Shown: piece by piece, positions 53,037-64,000 of the stretch | How the letters are laid out: every line of letters starts with the position of its first letter | Numbering within the stretch: position 1 is the first letter of the stretch | Assembly: GCA_907165275.2 (NCBI GenBank) | Contig: OU015670.1 | Location: 8,149,501-8,213,500, forward strand | Source: Zygaena filipendulae | Taxonomy: Eukaryota; Arthropoda; Insecta; Lepidoptera; Zygaenidae | DNA: 64,000 nucleotides | Direction: 5' to 3' | Notes under the pieces: model-generated | Seen by the model: only the letters and a program-made list of their open reading frames with translations | The model's database searches: none | What the model was told of the DNA's origin: nothing | Program-made: the position numbers and the translations under genes

Positions 53037-56000
53037 AGGAGGCGGAGAGTGTCGCTTCTTCATAGTAATATTTTATATTCTTTGTTAGGTACTAGTACTA
53101 CCTACTATATTAGTTATTCCATTATTTTTCGGTAGACGTAATTAGAAATTTTAATTATTAATTGCATTAAACCTCTCACTCTGTGAAACTTAAAAACGAA
53201 ACATTTGTATTTACTTTCATTCGTACCTACTATACTCCTTACTAGGTATATTATTGGGAAAACTAAAACATAAATTATGTATAATATAAAAATCATAACA
53301 ATATTATAAATGCGAATATGAGTTTGTTTGGTTGGTTTTCACGCCTTACCTAGTCAACCAAGCATGATAAAATTTTGTATAAACAGTGTCAGCGGTACCT
53401 ATAGAAAACATAGAGTACTTTAATTGTTATCACGGAATTCTCTCGGGAACCCCGAAATTAACCCGCTGTTTCAATCGCGGTGTACTCATGGAATATAATG
53501 AAGGCAAATGTCGTCAAACCTCGTCATTATCTGTTCAGTAATTTTTGCCTACACGATTGGAGGCGCACTGTTTTACCATCTGTACCCTATTATAAGTAAG
53601 AAAGCCGATGCCATAATAACAATGCTAACAACACGTAACAAGTAACAACCGATTGTTTTGCCACAAAGGGAAGCACACAATACTCTTGTGTGACCTTGAG
53701 ACATTAGGTTCCAGCTATTTATCATAATAATTATGTTATGTCTAAAAGCAAACTATGCCACTGCTTTAACCGACTTCAAAACAGGAGGAAGTTCTATTTC
53801 GACTGTATGTATATACTGTTTATTTTTAATTTACTATCTAAAGTACTAGCTGTCCCACGCGGTTTCACCCGCTGTAATTTCAGAGTTCCCCTGGGAATTC
53901 TAGGATAAAATATAGATATAAACCTTTCTTATAAATCACTCTATCTATTGGTGAAAACCGCATGAAAATCCGTTGCGTAGTTTTAAAGATCTAGGGTATG
54001 TTCCGTAAACACTGAGAGCACTGTAAGGTATGACGTCACTGCAGTATACTGCGAAGCCGTTCCTATAAAGTTAGCTATAGGTTAGCTATGGTTATGTTAA
54101 AAACGGAATGCAGTCCAGTCTCAGAACAGAGAGTCCAGTATACTGTCTCCATGTCATTGTCATGTCACGCTGTCAACCACTCATCAATGTCAACCGACCG
54201 ACACGGTTGACCAATCATTGGTCCGAGATTGATCACGTGATCAAACCACTGAAAGGACCTTACCTCGCAAGCGCCATTGGTCACAGTACAAAAATGGCGA
54301 CGATTATGACGTCATACCGCCTACTGCGGATACTGCGGCAGTATTCTGAAAGTTATTCAAAAATATACATACATACATACATATATGTATATCTGCGTAA
54401 TGTTTGGATGATTCCATAATATGATACATGCTATTTCCGGTTTCCGTTCGCGACTAATTTGTGATAACAACAATGACGCTCTAAATGTACATATTTTTTT
54501 ACATCAATACCATAATTATAACGATACCATCTCTCGCTTCCAAACATTGTATAATCACATATTTTTCGACACGTCAACACGTTTGGTCCAAAGATTATCG
54601 AGAAAAACATCTGTTTTTTTTTTCATTTAACTTGCTATGAATATGTTCGTATTTTTATGGCACAATCGAGTTGATCTGATAAGAATCGGGATTAAAGAAC
54701 TGAAACGCCTGATGGCAAATGGTAGGACGATCGAATTTGATTGTCACTGGAACTCCCTATTGAAAAATGAATGAAATGAAATATAGTTTATTCGTTACGA
54801 CTACAATTAAATAATATGAATAAACAAAAAGTAGCATAAATATTAAATACCTAGTCATATTTGGGCTCGTTCATTCTGTTCTCAGGAGCACCTTTCATTT
54901 TAAATATGTAGTTTATGCAATAACTTGTCTTTCCATAGAAGAGCCTGTTTACAGTACGATTAGTGAGTTCAGTAATTTTTAACCGACTTCCCAAAAAGGA
55001 GGAGGTTCTCAATTCGACGCGTATGTTTTTTTTCGCTTTAAACCTTCAAACAGACACGGACAAAAACCCAAAAAATATTTGTTTCCCATTCCCGCTTTTA
55101 TTATTTTTATGTCTTCATTATACCTAAAACATTCTAGTCACAAATTGTCTTCAGTCGATCGCAACTCCTCCTGGTTCTTGTACAAAGTTTTGGTGATTGT
55201 TACTCAGTGCAGGATTGCAATTATTTGCAATGGAAAATTTACGCATCGCTGAGCAATATCGGACTACCGTTAGCGCGCGGTTCAGCACAGTTCAGTTTGT
55301 GAATAAGCAGACAGATCAGCTAGGGTTGCCACTTGCCGCCTATCACTACATAGTATATAATAAAACAGGGTCACAGTCCGCTGTCTGTCTGTCCCTAAGC
55401 TATGTATGCTTAGTTCTTTAAAACTACGCAACGGATATTCATGCGGCTTTCACCAATAACTAGATAGAGTGATTCATGAGGAAGGTTTATATCTATATGT
55501 ATATTTTATCCTGGAAATCACGCGGGAACTTCAAGACACTTATAACGCCGAAGTCAGGAAATGCTGTCAATTTGCATTTGCGAGCATTCCAACATACCGT
55601 TTAATTTGAACTATGACCAAAAATCTCTTTCCGCGTGGTAAAATTATTTTGTTTAACTGATTTCATCACGAGATATGGTCTTTCCTTGTGGTCAAACAAA
55701 TCAAATATCATGTTTCCTGTATCATTTCAAGTTCAAAATGCCAATTGTCTTGATTAAAATAATAACTAATACCAGTTAGGCTCATGACAGGATTATGAAT
55801 TATACCAAAAATAATATTTTCATTTTTAATTTAATACAATCGGCAGCCCTGACACCAGCATTGATGCAAAACGTCTGAACGGTATAAATTAATTATTTAT
55901 AGTCAAGGGTAAAAAAAGCAACGCGAAGGAGCGACAGTGCGCAGCAGCCATGTTTTAACTTAATGTTTTGCAAGGAAAAGGAAAGAGCAACGGCGGTTTT

Positions 56001-56059
56001 TCGAACTCATTGCGCGCTGAGACACCTAGACACTCTATTTACTACACTTTTTACCCCTT

Positions 56060-56225
56060 GGCCACAGTCTCGGCGGCGGCGGTGGCGGCGGCGGCAAAAA
56101 GAAATGGTAGACAACATACGAAGTAGGCCACCCGCCACAGCAATCAGCGGCGCGAGCTGTGGCCAACTTCTTATGTTGTCTACCATTTGTTTTTGGCGCC
56201 GCCGCCACCGACTGTGGCGCCGCCC
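56060..56225. mobile_element. GC-rich palindromic MITE
   Basis: CCACAGTCTCGGCGGCGGCG and AAATGGTAGACAACATACGA on the left are mirrored by TGTTGTCTACCATTTG and GCCGCCACCGACTGTGG on the right. Confidence 0.65.
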
Positions 56226-59200
56226 TTAGCTGTCTAAACGTGACCGCGAGACCGCTGTTTTCAATTGAAATCTAACAATGATTGGTAGCAACAAAAGTTA
56301 CAATATACTTAATTGCCCTGCAGAGCCCTTTCGCTATTACCATAACACGCCGCGCTAAGATAAGACGCCGCATACACTGTCTTTCCCTCGTAATCGAAGA
56401 AGTTTTACTGCAAAAATTGCATAAAGAATAATATTTTCTGATATCTTGGCATCTACAACATTTGGAAATGCATTATATGGTCATAGTAAATAAGGGGGCT
56501 GGTGTTGTGTTAATATTGTTGAGGTCATGCAACGATATTATAAGTACCTATTTAACTATTTACCATCGAGGTTGTGTGTAACAGTGTCATAAAACTGTCA
56601 CGCATTATTAACTCGCTGCTCTCCGCCGTATCACTAGCGCGGCGTTAATTTTAGAATTTCTGCGGGAATTCCGAGATAAAGTACCAACCATATTATCTCC
56701 TTTTCTGTATCTCTGACAGCGTGTATGCAAAATTGCATGACGGTCGGTTGAGTAGTTGAGGCGTGAAAGGGTAACAAACAAATAAATAAATTAACTATTC
56801 CCCACGGTTTTTTTCGGGTCCACTCGCGTAACGGGATTCTTTCGGAAATTCGTTGTGCAATAATAAATAATTATAATATCCTACAAACTTTATTGCACCA
56901 CAAAAAACGTTCCAATGAATCGGTATCTGTACAAAAAAATGAACGATTTACTTTAAGAAATATCCAAATTGCCTGCCTATAATAAATTGTGTGCTCATAA
57001 TATTTGAATAGTTCCCTCGATTTCTCCAAGATCCCATCATCAGATCCTGATCTTATGACAATGGGACCAAGCAGGAAGCACCAGCTTTTGTATTAAGAAA
57101 GGATCATCAAAATCGGTTCACCCAGTCGAAAGTTATGAGATAACAGACATAAAAAAAACACGCGTCGAATGAGACCTACTCCTTTTTGAAGTCTGTTAAA
57201 AATACGCGATAAAGGCAACCTTGAACAAAATATCTATATCCCAACCATATCCCAACTAATGTTAGAGGTAATGTAATTTGTAATTTCGGATGTGGGGAGG
57301 TAATCTCTGGAACTACTGAACCGATATTAAAAATTCTCTGCCAAGTGTAAAAACCGTGGCCACGGCTGTTTTAACCTGTAAAACTCGGACGTAATACTTA
57401 TTTACTTTAAGAACACTACGTGCGCGCCTTGTGGACATAGGTTGAACGATCGCTATGTTTCAAGAATTTCTTGCAAGTGATGCAACACTCTTAAGGGCCC
57501 ATCTGGTCGCTAAACTCCAAAAAGTACATTGTTTCTTTCCATTTTTCGCCATCATTTCTTGAAGTAGGGAGAATGGAAAAAATATATGGTGGAGTTGAAT
57601 AGTTTATGTATCCATTTTGATAGATCGATACACGATTTAAATAACTTCGCTCAATAGAAAAAATATCAAGAGAGCCATTTTTTAACTTGGGGAACAATCT
57701 AACATTGTCATTGGCGTTTCGCCATAATTGAAGAAGTACATGAAGGAGTTTTTTGGCGGCAATCAAGGATGGCGGTTCGGTCATTTATTTTCATGTCGAT
57801 AAAAAATGGTTAAAAATGGATTTTGTTGTGTAATAAGGTGCTGTATTGAACAATAATTTTCACAGTGACGGTTTTTTGCTCAAGAAGATAGGTATAATAT
57901 GACATTTCGAACTGATTTTTTCGGTTTCCTCCAAGAGCTCCGACAAAGTTCTTGTAGTCTATCCAGGACCATGGCCTACAAGTTCAAACCTAACAACGAT
58001 GGTTAACGTTAATTTGTGCATTTAACTAACTTATTTTACTTGAAACTGGTTAAATGCATTATATACGAAAGCCAATAAGAAGAAAAGAAAAAAGAAAGTA
58101 CATGAAGAGATTTTTGTTAATAAGAAACATTGCCATTGGCAAATTATTATTATAGACGCCATTATTAAAGAAGAAGAAGAAAATAAATGCCTCGGTTGTT
58201 GACGAGTGAAAGCCGTACCGAATTTGTCTTCATTACTTCAGTCACTGAACTGTGTCGAGTTACATTCAAAAGTTCCAGTAAAGAATCGAAATGCATCTTA
58301 CCGATGCATTTTAAAGTAAAAAACTTCAGAAAATGGAAAATGTGCGTTGACTGTATGCACTTAGTTTCTTTTGCCTTCTCTGAAAGAGGTAAATGTTTCC
58401 ATATGTTTCCTAAAAAAATAAAAGTGACGTTATGTGTTGAGCTTGGCTGTGATTGGTGTTTCGTTGCAACGTTCCGTTTCACAAAATTAAAAGTTGAAAA
58501 TTTTGGAAACTATTGAAATTTTTTTTGTAAATCTTTCACGATTTTTTAATTGGTTCAGTAGATCCAGAGATTACCCCCTACAACCTTACAAACTCACAAT
58601 CTCCAGTGTTCCCGTGGGAATTCCAGGATAATAAACCCTATGTCGCTCAGGATCACTGTAGCTTCCTATAAGTGAAAGAGTTTTTAAAATCGGTTCAGTA
58701 GATCCATAGATAGCTGTTCCCCGTGGTTTTACCCGCGGGAAATTCGAGTACCCACAGGAATTCCGGAATGAAAAGTACCCTATGACACTCAGGATCACTG
58801 TAGCTTTGACACTCAGGATCATTGTAGGTTCAGTAGATCCAGAGATTACCCCATGTCACAAACTCACAAAATTTTGGGCTTTATAATAATAGTATAGATA
58901 GATTTGTCTATACAATCCAGTAATCCCAACATTTCAGTAATCCGGCACATCATTATTATATAGAATGTCTTAGAATGTCTTTGATCCCTAGGGAATAGTA
59001 CTTTATTTCTAGACTAGTGGTTCCCTTTGGTTTCACCCGCATTAATTTCGGAGATCCCGTGGAAATACTGTCCGCAATAAAGTAATGGCTCTGTAGAGAA
59101 AACTATTATCTTAAAACCTAAATGAATATCTTAATAAATTGACGGTCCCTATGTAGGATCCCATATCTGAAAAAGTCAAATCTGAAAGCTGGAACTCAGG

Positions 59201-59370
59201 TATTTCTTTACTATTGTTTTATCATTATAATGTTTATGAAATTGAAAATGAATTGGCAGTAGAAAGTGTGCAGGACAGCTGTGGTCTGTGGAATGAAGAG
59301 GACACTAGGAATTTGGGAATGACAAATATTGACAACTTTAATGACCACATCAAATAACTACAAAATATGA

Positions 59371-59815
59371 ATCCCAACAAAAACATTTTCATGTAAAATG
59401 TTGCCAAGACGAGACCATATGCCAGCACTTTCAAAAAGTTATCAGATCTTATGTAGAGCCAAGCTTCTAACTCTACACGCCTTAACTCTACAAGGTCTAA
59501 CTTCACAAACTCTACACCTTAGCCAAAATATGTGGCTTGACCATTTCGCTACATTCACATGGCCCTTAGGCCCTAAGGTGAAAAATTGGTCCATTTTTCA
59601 TTACTTTTCTGTTATATAATAATAGTTCTTTGTAGTAACGAAACGGCCAAGCCACATATTTTGGCTAAGGTGTAGAGTTTGTGAAGTTAGACCTTGTAGA
59701 GTTAAGGCGTGTAGAGTTAGAAGCTTGGCTCTACATAAGATCTGATAACTTTTTGAAAGTGCTGGCATATGGTCTCGTCTTGGCAACATTTTACATGAAA
59801 ATGTTTTTGTTGGGA
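59371..59815. repeat. Inverted-repeat pair (arms ~180 bp)
   Basis: 59371-59555 and 59630-59815 are near-exact inverses starting AATCCCAACAAAAACATTTT, with a 75 bp spacer. The same 40+ residue peptide appears on both strands because of this symmetry. Confidence 0.85.
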
Positions 59816-61481
59816 TTTCATTTCTTTTTGTAAGTCAAAATTGCAGAAGTCTCATACAAACTTCCATCCCCTAATTTAAGGGGTTGGGAGATAAAAGTTA
59901 CAAGTTTTATAATTTTTTTGTTGTTTGTTTACTAATACTAGCTTACATACCAAATTTCAGCTTTCTAGGACATTAGGAAGTACCCTAAGAATTTTGATGA
60001 TCATCAGTGAGTCAGTGACGAAATCGAGGTTTTTTTGATATCAATAAAATCTAAAGGATGGGAGGTATACAATTAAAACTTTATACATTTAATAAGTCTG
60101 CTATTGACAACATATTCCGAAAATTTTGTTTATCTGGTATAATCCAGACCCAAGTTACAAGGGTTCAAAAAAACGACGAAACACTTCGAGAAAAGGTAGG
60201 TAGTGCCCTTGCGCTTTGCTGGCTCGTCTTGGCGGGGGCACTACCGTGCCCCCAGATAGAACAAACAAATAAATTTAAAATATCTAGTCAGTTATTAACA
60301 TCCAGAAAATATATAGGTATGTAGGTATATCTTTAGGAGAAAAGTAAAGGAAAAGGCAGGTAAATAAAGAAATAGACTAACTTCTTCAAGTCACATTTGT
60401 TAACTCCCAATAAAGTTTTCTGTGAGAATAACTTAATTTTGTGGGTTAACTGTTTTGCTGATTTCACTGTCAGAAAGCAAACACCTGCAAATCACGTATC
60501 TATCACTTTGATAATTGTACTCATAGGGACCATTGAATTATCATAAGTAGGTATTTTTTTTTAATTAAAGAACATTAGCGACACTGGAGTCTGGAACTGC
60601 ATTTCTTAATATTTTTTTTACTGAGCTTTATATGAAACTTTTATTATTAAATATAAGTAGAGATTAACACAATCTATGACTGAGGGTTAGGCCTTAATAT
60701 AATAATAATTTATGACTTATCATGTTTAATTCTGTAAAAATCCCATTGTAAAATATAAAAATACACAGATTTTTCATTTAATTACTTACCAATCAGACAG
60801 ACATTGAAGTTTTTTGCATTACCCACTTTTCTACTCTGAACTAAAGAACTTATATTAATAAACACAAAAATATAGGTAGGCAGTATTCAAAATATAGTCC
60901 AATTTCTACACAACTATAAACTTTCACCAGATTTTACACAATAAATACCAAAAAATACAATCCGTGAGTTAAACTGCAATAGATACGCAATGTTTATTAC
61001 AAAATTAATATTTATTGGCATAAATTATCACATTAATTATTATTGATTCACATAACGTACTTTACAGTTCGGATAAAAATAAATTTTAAGTTTAGCACCA
61101 GTTCACTGTTCAGTTAATACTGTTGTGGCACGATCTTTATTCTACAATGTAATAAGATTGACACTATTAATTAGTCAAAGCTCATCAATTTATTTATTGT
61201 ATTTTTATAAGTACGCAATTTTATTTTTACAGTACACGCACGTCGAAAAAGGTACTAGAGTCTAGAGTTGTCAGCAAAGATCATATAATCCACAAATTAA
61301 CTAGACATATGTCTACTACGGTTGTCAGATTGCCATACAATTTGTCAATTGTCATTTGTCACTTTACTTTTATCCATTTGGCGTTTACGTGACTCAGTGT
61401 TACAAACTCTCAAAAATATTTCTCCCTAATACTGAAGTTAAACACTTCACAATTACTTGAAAATACCCACAAAAAAATAGA

Positions 61482-62143
61482 GTACTTGCAAGAATTTCTT
61501 TTTCCAGTCTATTTTAAAGATATATAGCCTGCTTAAACAAAGCAAGAAAAAGAAAAAAAAATATGCATAAATCAATTAAATAGAGTGTTTCAAAGTTTCC
61601 ACTTTTGACTTACCGTCGAAACACGGAATGACGTCACTAGTTATAAATGACGCCTTATTAATCTGTGATAGAGATGTCACTGTCGTATTGACAGGGTCTG
61701 TGACACTGACAGACAGATAACTTCAATATCCAAAAGCGAAATTCAGGTTGAACTGTGTCGAACTTCCAAAAGTTCCAGTAAAGAATCAAAATGCATCTTA
61801 CCGATGTATTTTAAAGTGAAACACTTCAGAAAAAGGAAAATATGTGTTGACTTTTGCCTTCCCTAAAAGAGGTAAATGTTTCCTAAAGCTCCTCCTTCTT
61901 TGGAAGTCGGTTAAAAAAAAATATAAGAAGCCAAAAAACAGGGTTTTTATACGACAGACGTAATATGGATAGCGTGGATGTGATTGGTGTTTCGTTACAA
62001 CGTTTGGTTTCACAAAATTAAAAGTTGAATATTTTGGAAACTATTGATAATTTTTTAGTAAATCTTTCAGGATAATACTTTTCTAAGGCTCTATTTTTGA
62101 AATATTTAAACAATTTCTTATTATAAATTTCATGCAAGTACCC
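61482..62143. mobile_element. MITE of the AGGGTACTTG family
   Basis: AGAGTACTTGCAAGAATTTC at the left and TTTCATGCAAGTACCCT at the right; interior GGAATGACGTCACTAG and AAAAGTTCCAGTAAAGAATC as in 14264-14893. Confidence 0.75.
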
Positions 62144-62896
62144 TCCGGAATTCGTTTATAGGACTTCAAATAGGTACGTGCCGTACAATACGGTGTCGTA
62201 CATTCCGGTGTCGCGCATTCCAGCGCAGTAAATTCCGGTGTCATACACTATCGTGTTGTGCATTCCCTGGTTACGGTTCTAGTTAATTTGCGTCTCCCGT
62301 CTCATCTATCAACATTCACTTCAACAATTAACTAAAAAAAAAAACATACATACAAACAATCGAATGCATAAATTAACCTCCTCGGACTTTTAGCGGGATT
62401 TCTAGCAGAGTGGACTCTTTAGACATAAGTTCATCGTGATTAATATTGTGTGAATATGGATTTTGGATAATAGTGATCCATTATTGATGAACAGTGTGCG
62501 GAAACAGTGAAATAAGATGAAATAGGGTGTTCATCGGGAGGAGGTGCGTTTTACTATATAACTTCCCACAGAGCGTCCTTTTAAGGTTCAACTGTGAAGA
62601 TTTGCTGCCAAAAGTTCCGGTAAAGCAGCGAAATGCATCTAACCAATGCATTTCGATGTAAATAACTACAGAAGAAGAATACCACTGAATTGGCTATATG
62701 GACTAAGTTTCCTTCTGCCTTCCCCGAAAGGGGTAAACTTCATCAAAAAAAAAGCATAACCTCCTCCTTTTTGGAAGTAGGTTAAAAAGTAAAAACTCCG
62801 ATGAGTTAAAAATTAAAAACCAAGCAACCGACTAAAGTAGTTTTTATTTGGTCTGAGACTAAAAAGAAAAACTGACAATAAGTAGCCTACTCACCG

Positions 62897-63092
62897 ATGG
62901 ACGAAACAGAGCTGGACTCCTCTGAGTTGGGAACACGGTCTTACTGGCAGCAAGCATATACTAAGGAAATAGCAAATTTTGATGAGCATGGTGACCCAGG
63001 GGATGTTTGGTTTGGAGAAGACAGTGCGTTCAGAGTGATAAAGTGGGTATGTCGCTGTGTGGAGAATAAGAACGCAGCAATTGTTGATTTAG
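62897..63092 (+). CDS. EEF1AKMT2 (METTL10)-type lysine methyltransferase, first exon
   Basis: From ATG, MDETELDSSELGTRSYWQQA, then YTKEIANFDEHGDPGDVWFG and EDSAFRVIKWV, ending AAIVDL with donor G/GTATGG in phase 1. The LGT..YW..AY..E...F..HGD.G..WFGE pattern is characteristic of the METTL10 family, which methylates a lysine of eEF1A, and AIVDLG is the start of SAM-binding motif I. The glycine-rich rest of motif I and the remaining catalytic domain must be in exons to the right of the window. The start is supported by family length upstream of the first motif. Confidence 0.82.
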
Positions 63093-63350
63093 GTATGGAA
63101 AACACTTTACATAAAAATTATATTTATAAGGTAGGTAGTTGGTAATAAACAATTTGGTAATTAAAAACGGACATCAGTTTAAATATATACCAGCTTTACC
63201 CTCACAGTTTCGCCAGCATAAATTAAACTTATTACTTAGTCCACGGGGGGGCCAAATACACCCACAACACCCTCCCCCCCATAGATCTACATTGGTGTGT
63301 ACATGATAAATTTAAAAAGGTAAGAGGGTAATTAAATCATTATTAAATAC

Positions 63351-63550
63351 TAGCTGTCTCGCGCGGTTTCACCCTCGATAATTTCGGAGTTCCCGCGGGA
63401 ATTCCGGATTACAATCTACCCTATGTTACTCGGGAATAATGTAGCTTTCTAATAGTGAATGAATTTTTGAAATCAGTCCAGTAGTTGTTGAGTTAAATCG
63501 TAACTAACAAACAAAAAAACAAATCTTTCCTCTTTATAATATTAGCATAG
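63351..63550 (+). repeat. Lepidoptera-type short interspersed repeat
   Basis: Begins CTAGCTGTCTCGCGCGG, contains TTCCCGCGGGAATTCCGG and ends CTTTATAATATTAGCATAGA. Lies in intron 1 of the METTL10-like gene. Confidence 0.68.
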
Positions 63551-63736
63551 AAAATCCATTTTTATTTTTTAAATATTTTCTTTTTTAAGTTTTTGTTTAA
63601 AGAAACTATTTGGATGTGCTTCATTTTTAACGAATGGATAGATTTAAATTAAACTTTACATACAGCTTATGTGCTGATTTGAATACTTCTTATCAGTCTG
63701 AGAGAATCTCGAATTGGGTATTCTCCAGGGTATGAA

Positions 63737-64000
63737 AATCAAAATTTTAATTAGTCCGTCAGCTAGAAAATAAAAAAATAATAGAGACATATTTTTTGCT
63801 TTTTCAAATTAATGAAAATAAACATAAATAAAGCGCATTAAAGTTTAGGGTGGGGGACTCGTGACGTCAATATTCAGTATAAGCCCCATACAAACTGTAC
63901 CAGGTTGTGATATTATGCAAAATTTCAACTCAATGTATCGCCGTTATTTTTTGATTACGAAAAAAAAGAAAAAAAAAGTGTCCAATACGAATACTAATCT
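63737..64000. mobile_element. CRE-bearing MITE, copy 9 (cut by window edge)
   Basis: AAATTTTAATTAGTCCGTCA at the left; one intact-like GTGACGTCA and a decayed second palindrome; reaches the end of the window. Confidence 0.75.

Larger units (their letters stand above)
53037..62896. other. Intergenic repeats, no gene recognised
   Basis: About 9.9 kb of short interspersed repeats (53300-53480, 53845-54000, 56600-56780, 58690-58890, 59010-59060), a GC-rich palindrome (56060-56225), MITEs (56320-56502, 58240-58540, 61482-62143), an inverted-repeat pair (59371-59815), and AT-rich unique sequence (60440-61480). A 97-codon frame on the - strand at 57491-57784 is not recognised. Confidence 0.6.

Noticed and set aside
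57491..57784. 97-codon frame on the - strand (MTEPPSLIAAKKLLHVL...)
   Set aside because: No recognisable family and no splice context. Its ACCGAACCGCCATC start recurs in noncoding repeat sequence at about 30045, so it is probably repeat-derived.
58165..58516. 105-109 codon frames on both strands
   Set aside because: They fall in a MITE of the 14264/61482 family.
59398..59789. Identical peptides on opposite strands
   Set aside because: A direct result of the inverted repeat at 59371-59815, not two genes.

Overview
The window is eukaryotic and most likely from a lepidopteran insect (moth or butterfly). It is AT-rich, has spliced genes with GT-AG introns and AATAAA signals, carries many GTAGGT-type microsatellites, and is full of short interspersed repeats of the kind beginning CTAGCTGTNCCCCGCGGTTTCACCCGCG-like that are common in Lepidoptera. 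Protein matches below come from recognising families by eye; no search was run.

Layout. (1) 1-20510 is an ~8.3 kb direct segmental duplication (copy A 1-8330, copy B 12015-20510). Each copy carries a compact two-exon REXO4-like DEDDh exonuclease gene on the + strand with a TATA box. A third, divergent terminal exon with the same ExoIII motif lies in the single-copy spacer at 8703-8894, so copy A has two possible 3' ends. Comparing the two copies gives filled and empty sites for several transposons: a pogo-like element, a hAT-like MITE, two TTA-flanked MITEs, and two elements flanked by AT. (2) 20.5-23.3 kb is a MITE graveyard with nested palindromes. (3) 23.35-51.12 kb on the - strand is one long gene, Mgat2 (N-glycan GlcNAc-transferase II), reconstructed here as ten exons with consistent phases, about 491 residues, type II Golgi membrane protein. 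(4) Inside its 12.8 kb intron, on the + strand, lies a nested eight-exon gene for a SAM-domain protein (35074-46473, about 332 residues). (5) The last intron of that nested gene holds a 4.1 kb giant inverted repeat (39253-43395) built of ~425 bp tandem units, five per arm, bounded by a 12-bp direct repeat: a Foldback-like element or hairpin-RNA locus, and the most unusual structure in the window. (6) Divergent from Mgat2 at 51675 is a short gene for the N-terminal half of a THAP zinc finger. (7) 52-62.8 kb is repeats. (8) The first exon of an EEF1AKMT2/METTL10-type lysine methyltransferase starts at 62897 and the gene runs off the right edge.

The genes do not form a pathway: RNA processing (REXO4-like), Golgi N-glycan maturation (Mgat2), a SAM protein of unknown role, a THAP-like DNA-binding fragment and eEF1A lysine methylation. 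The unifying theme is transposon activity: MITEs sit close to several Mgat2 exon edges, a MITE family carrying paired TGACGTCA palindromes occurs about ten times, and the duplication breakpoint lies inside a GC-rich palindromic element.
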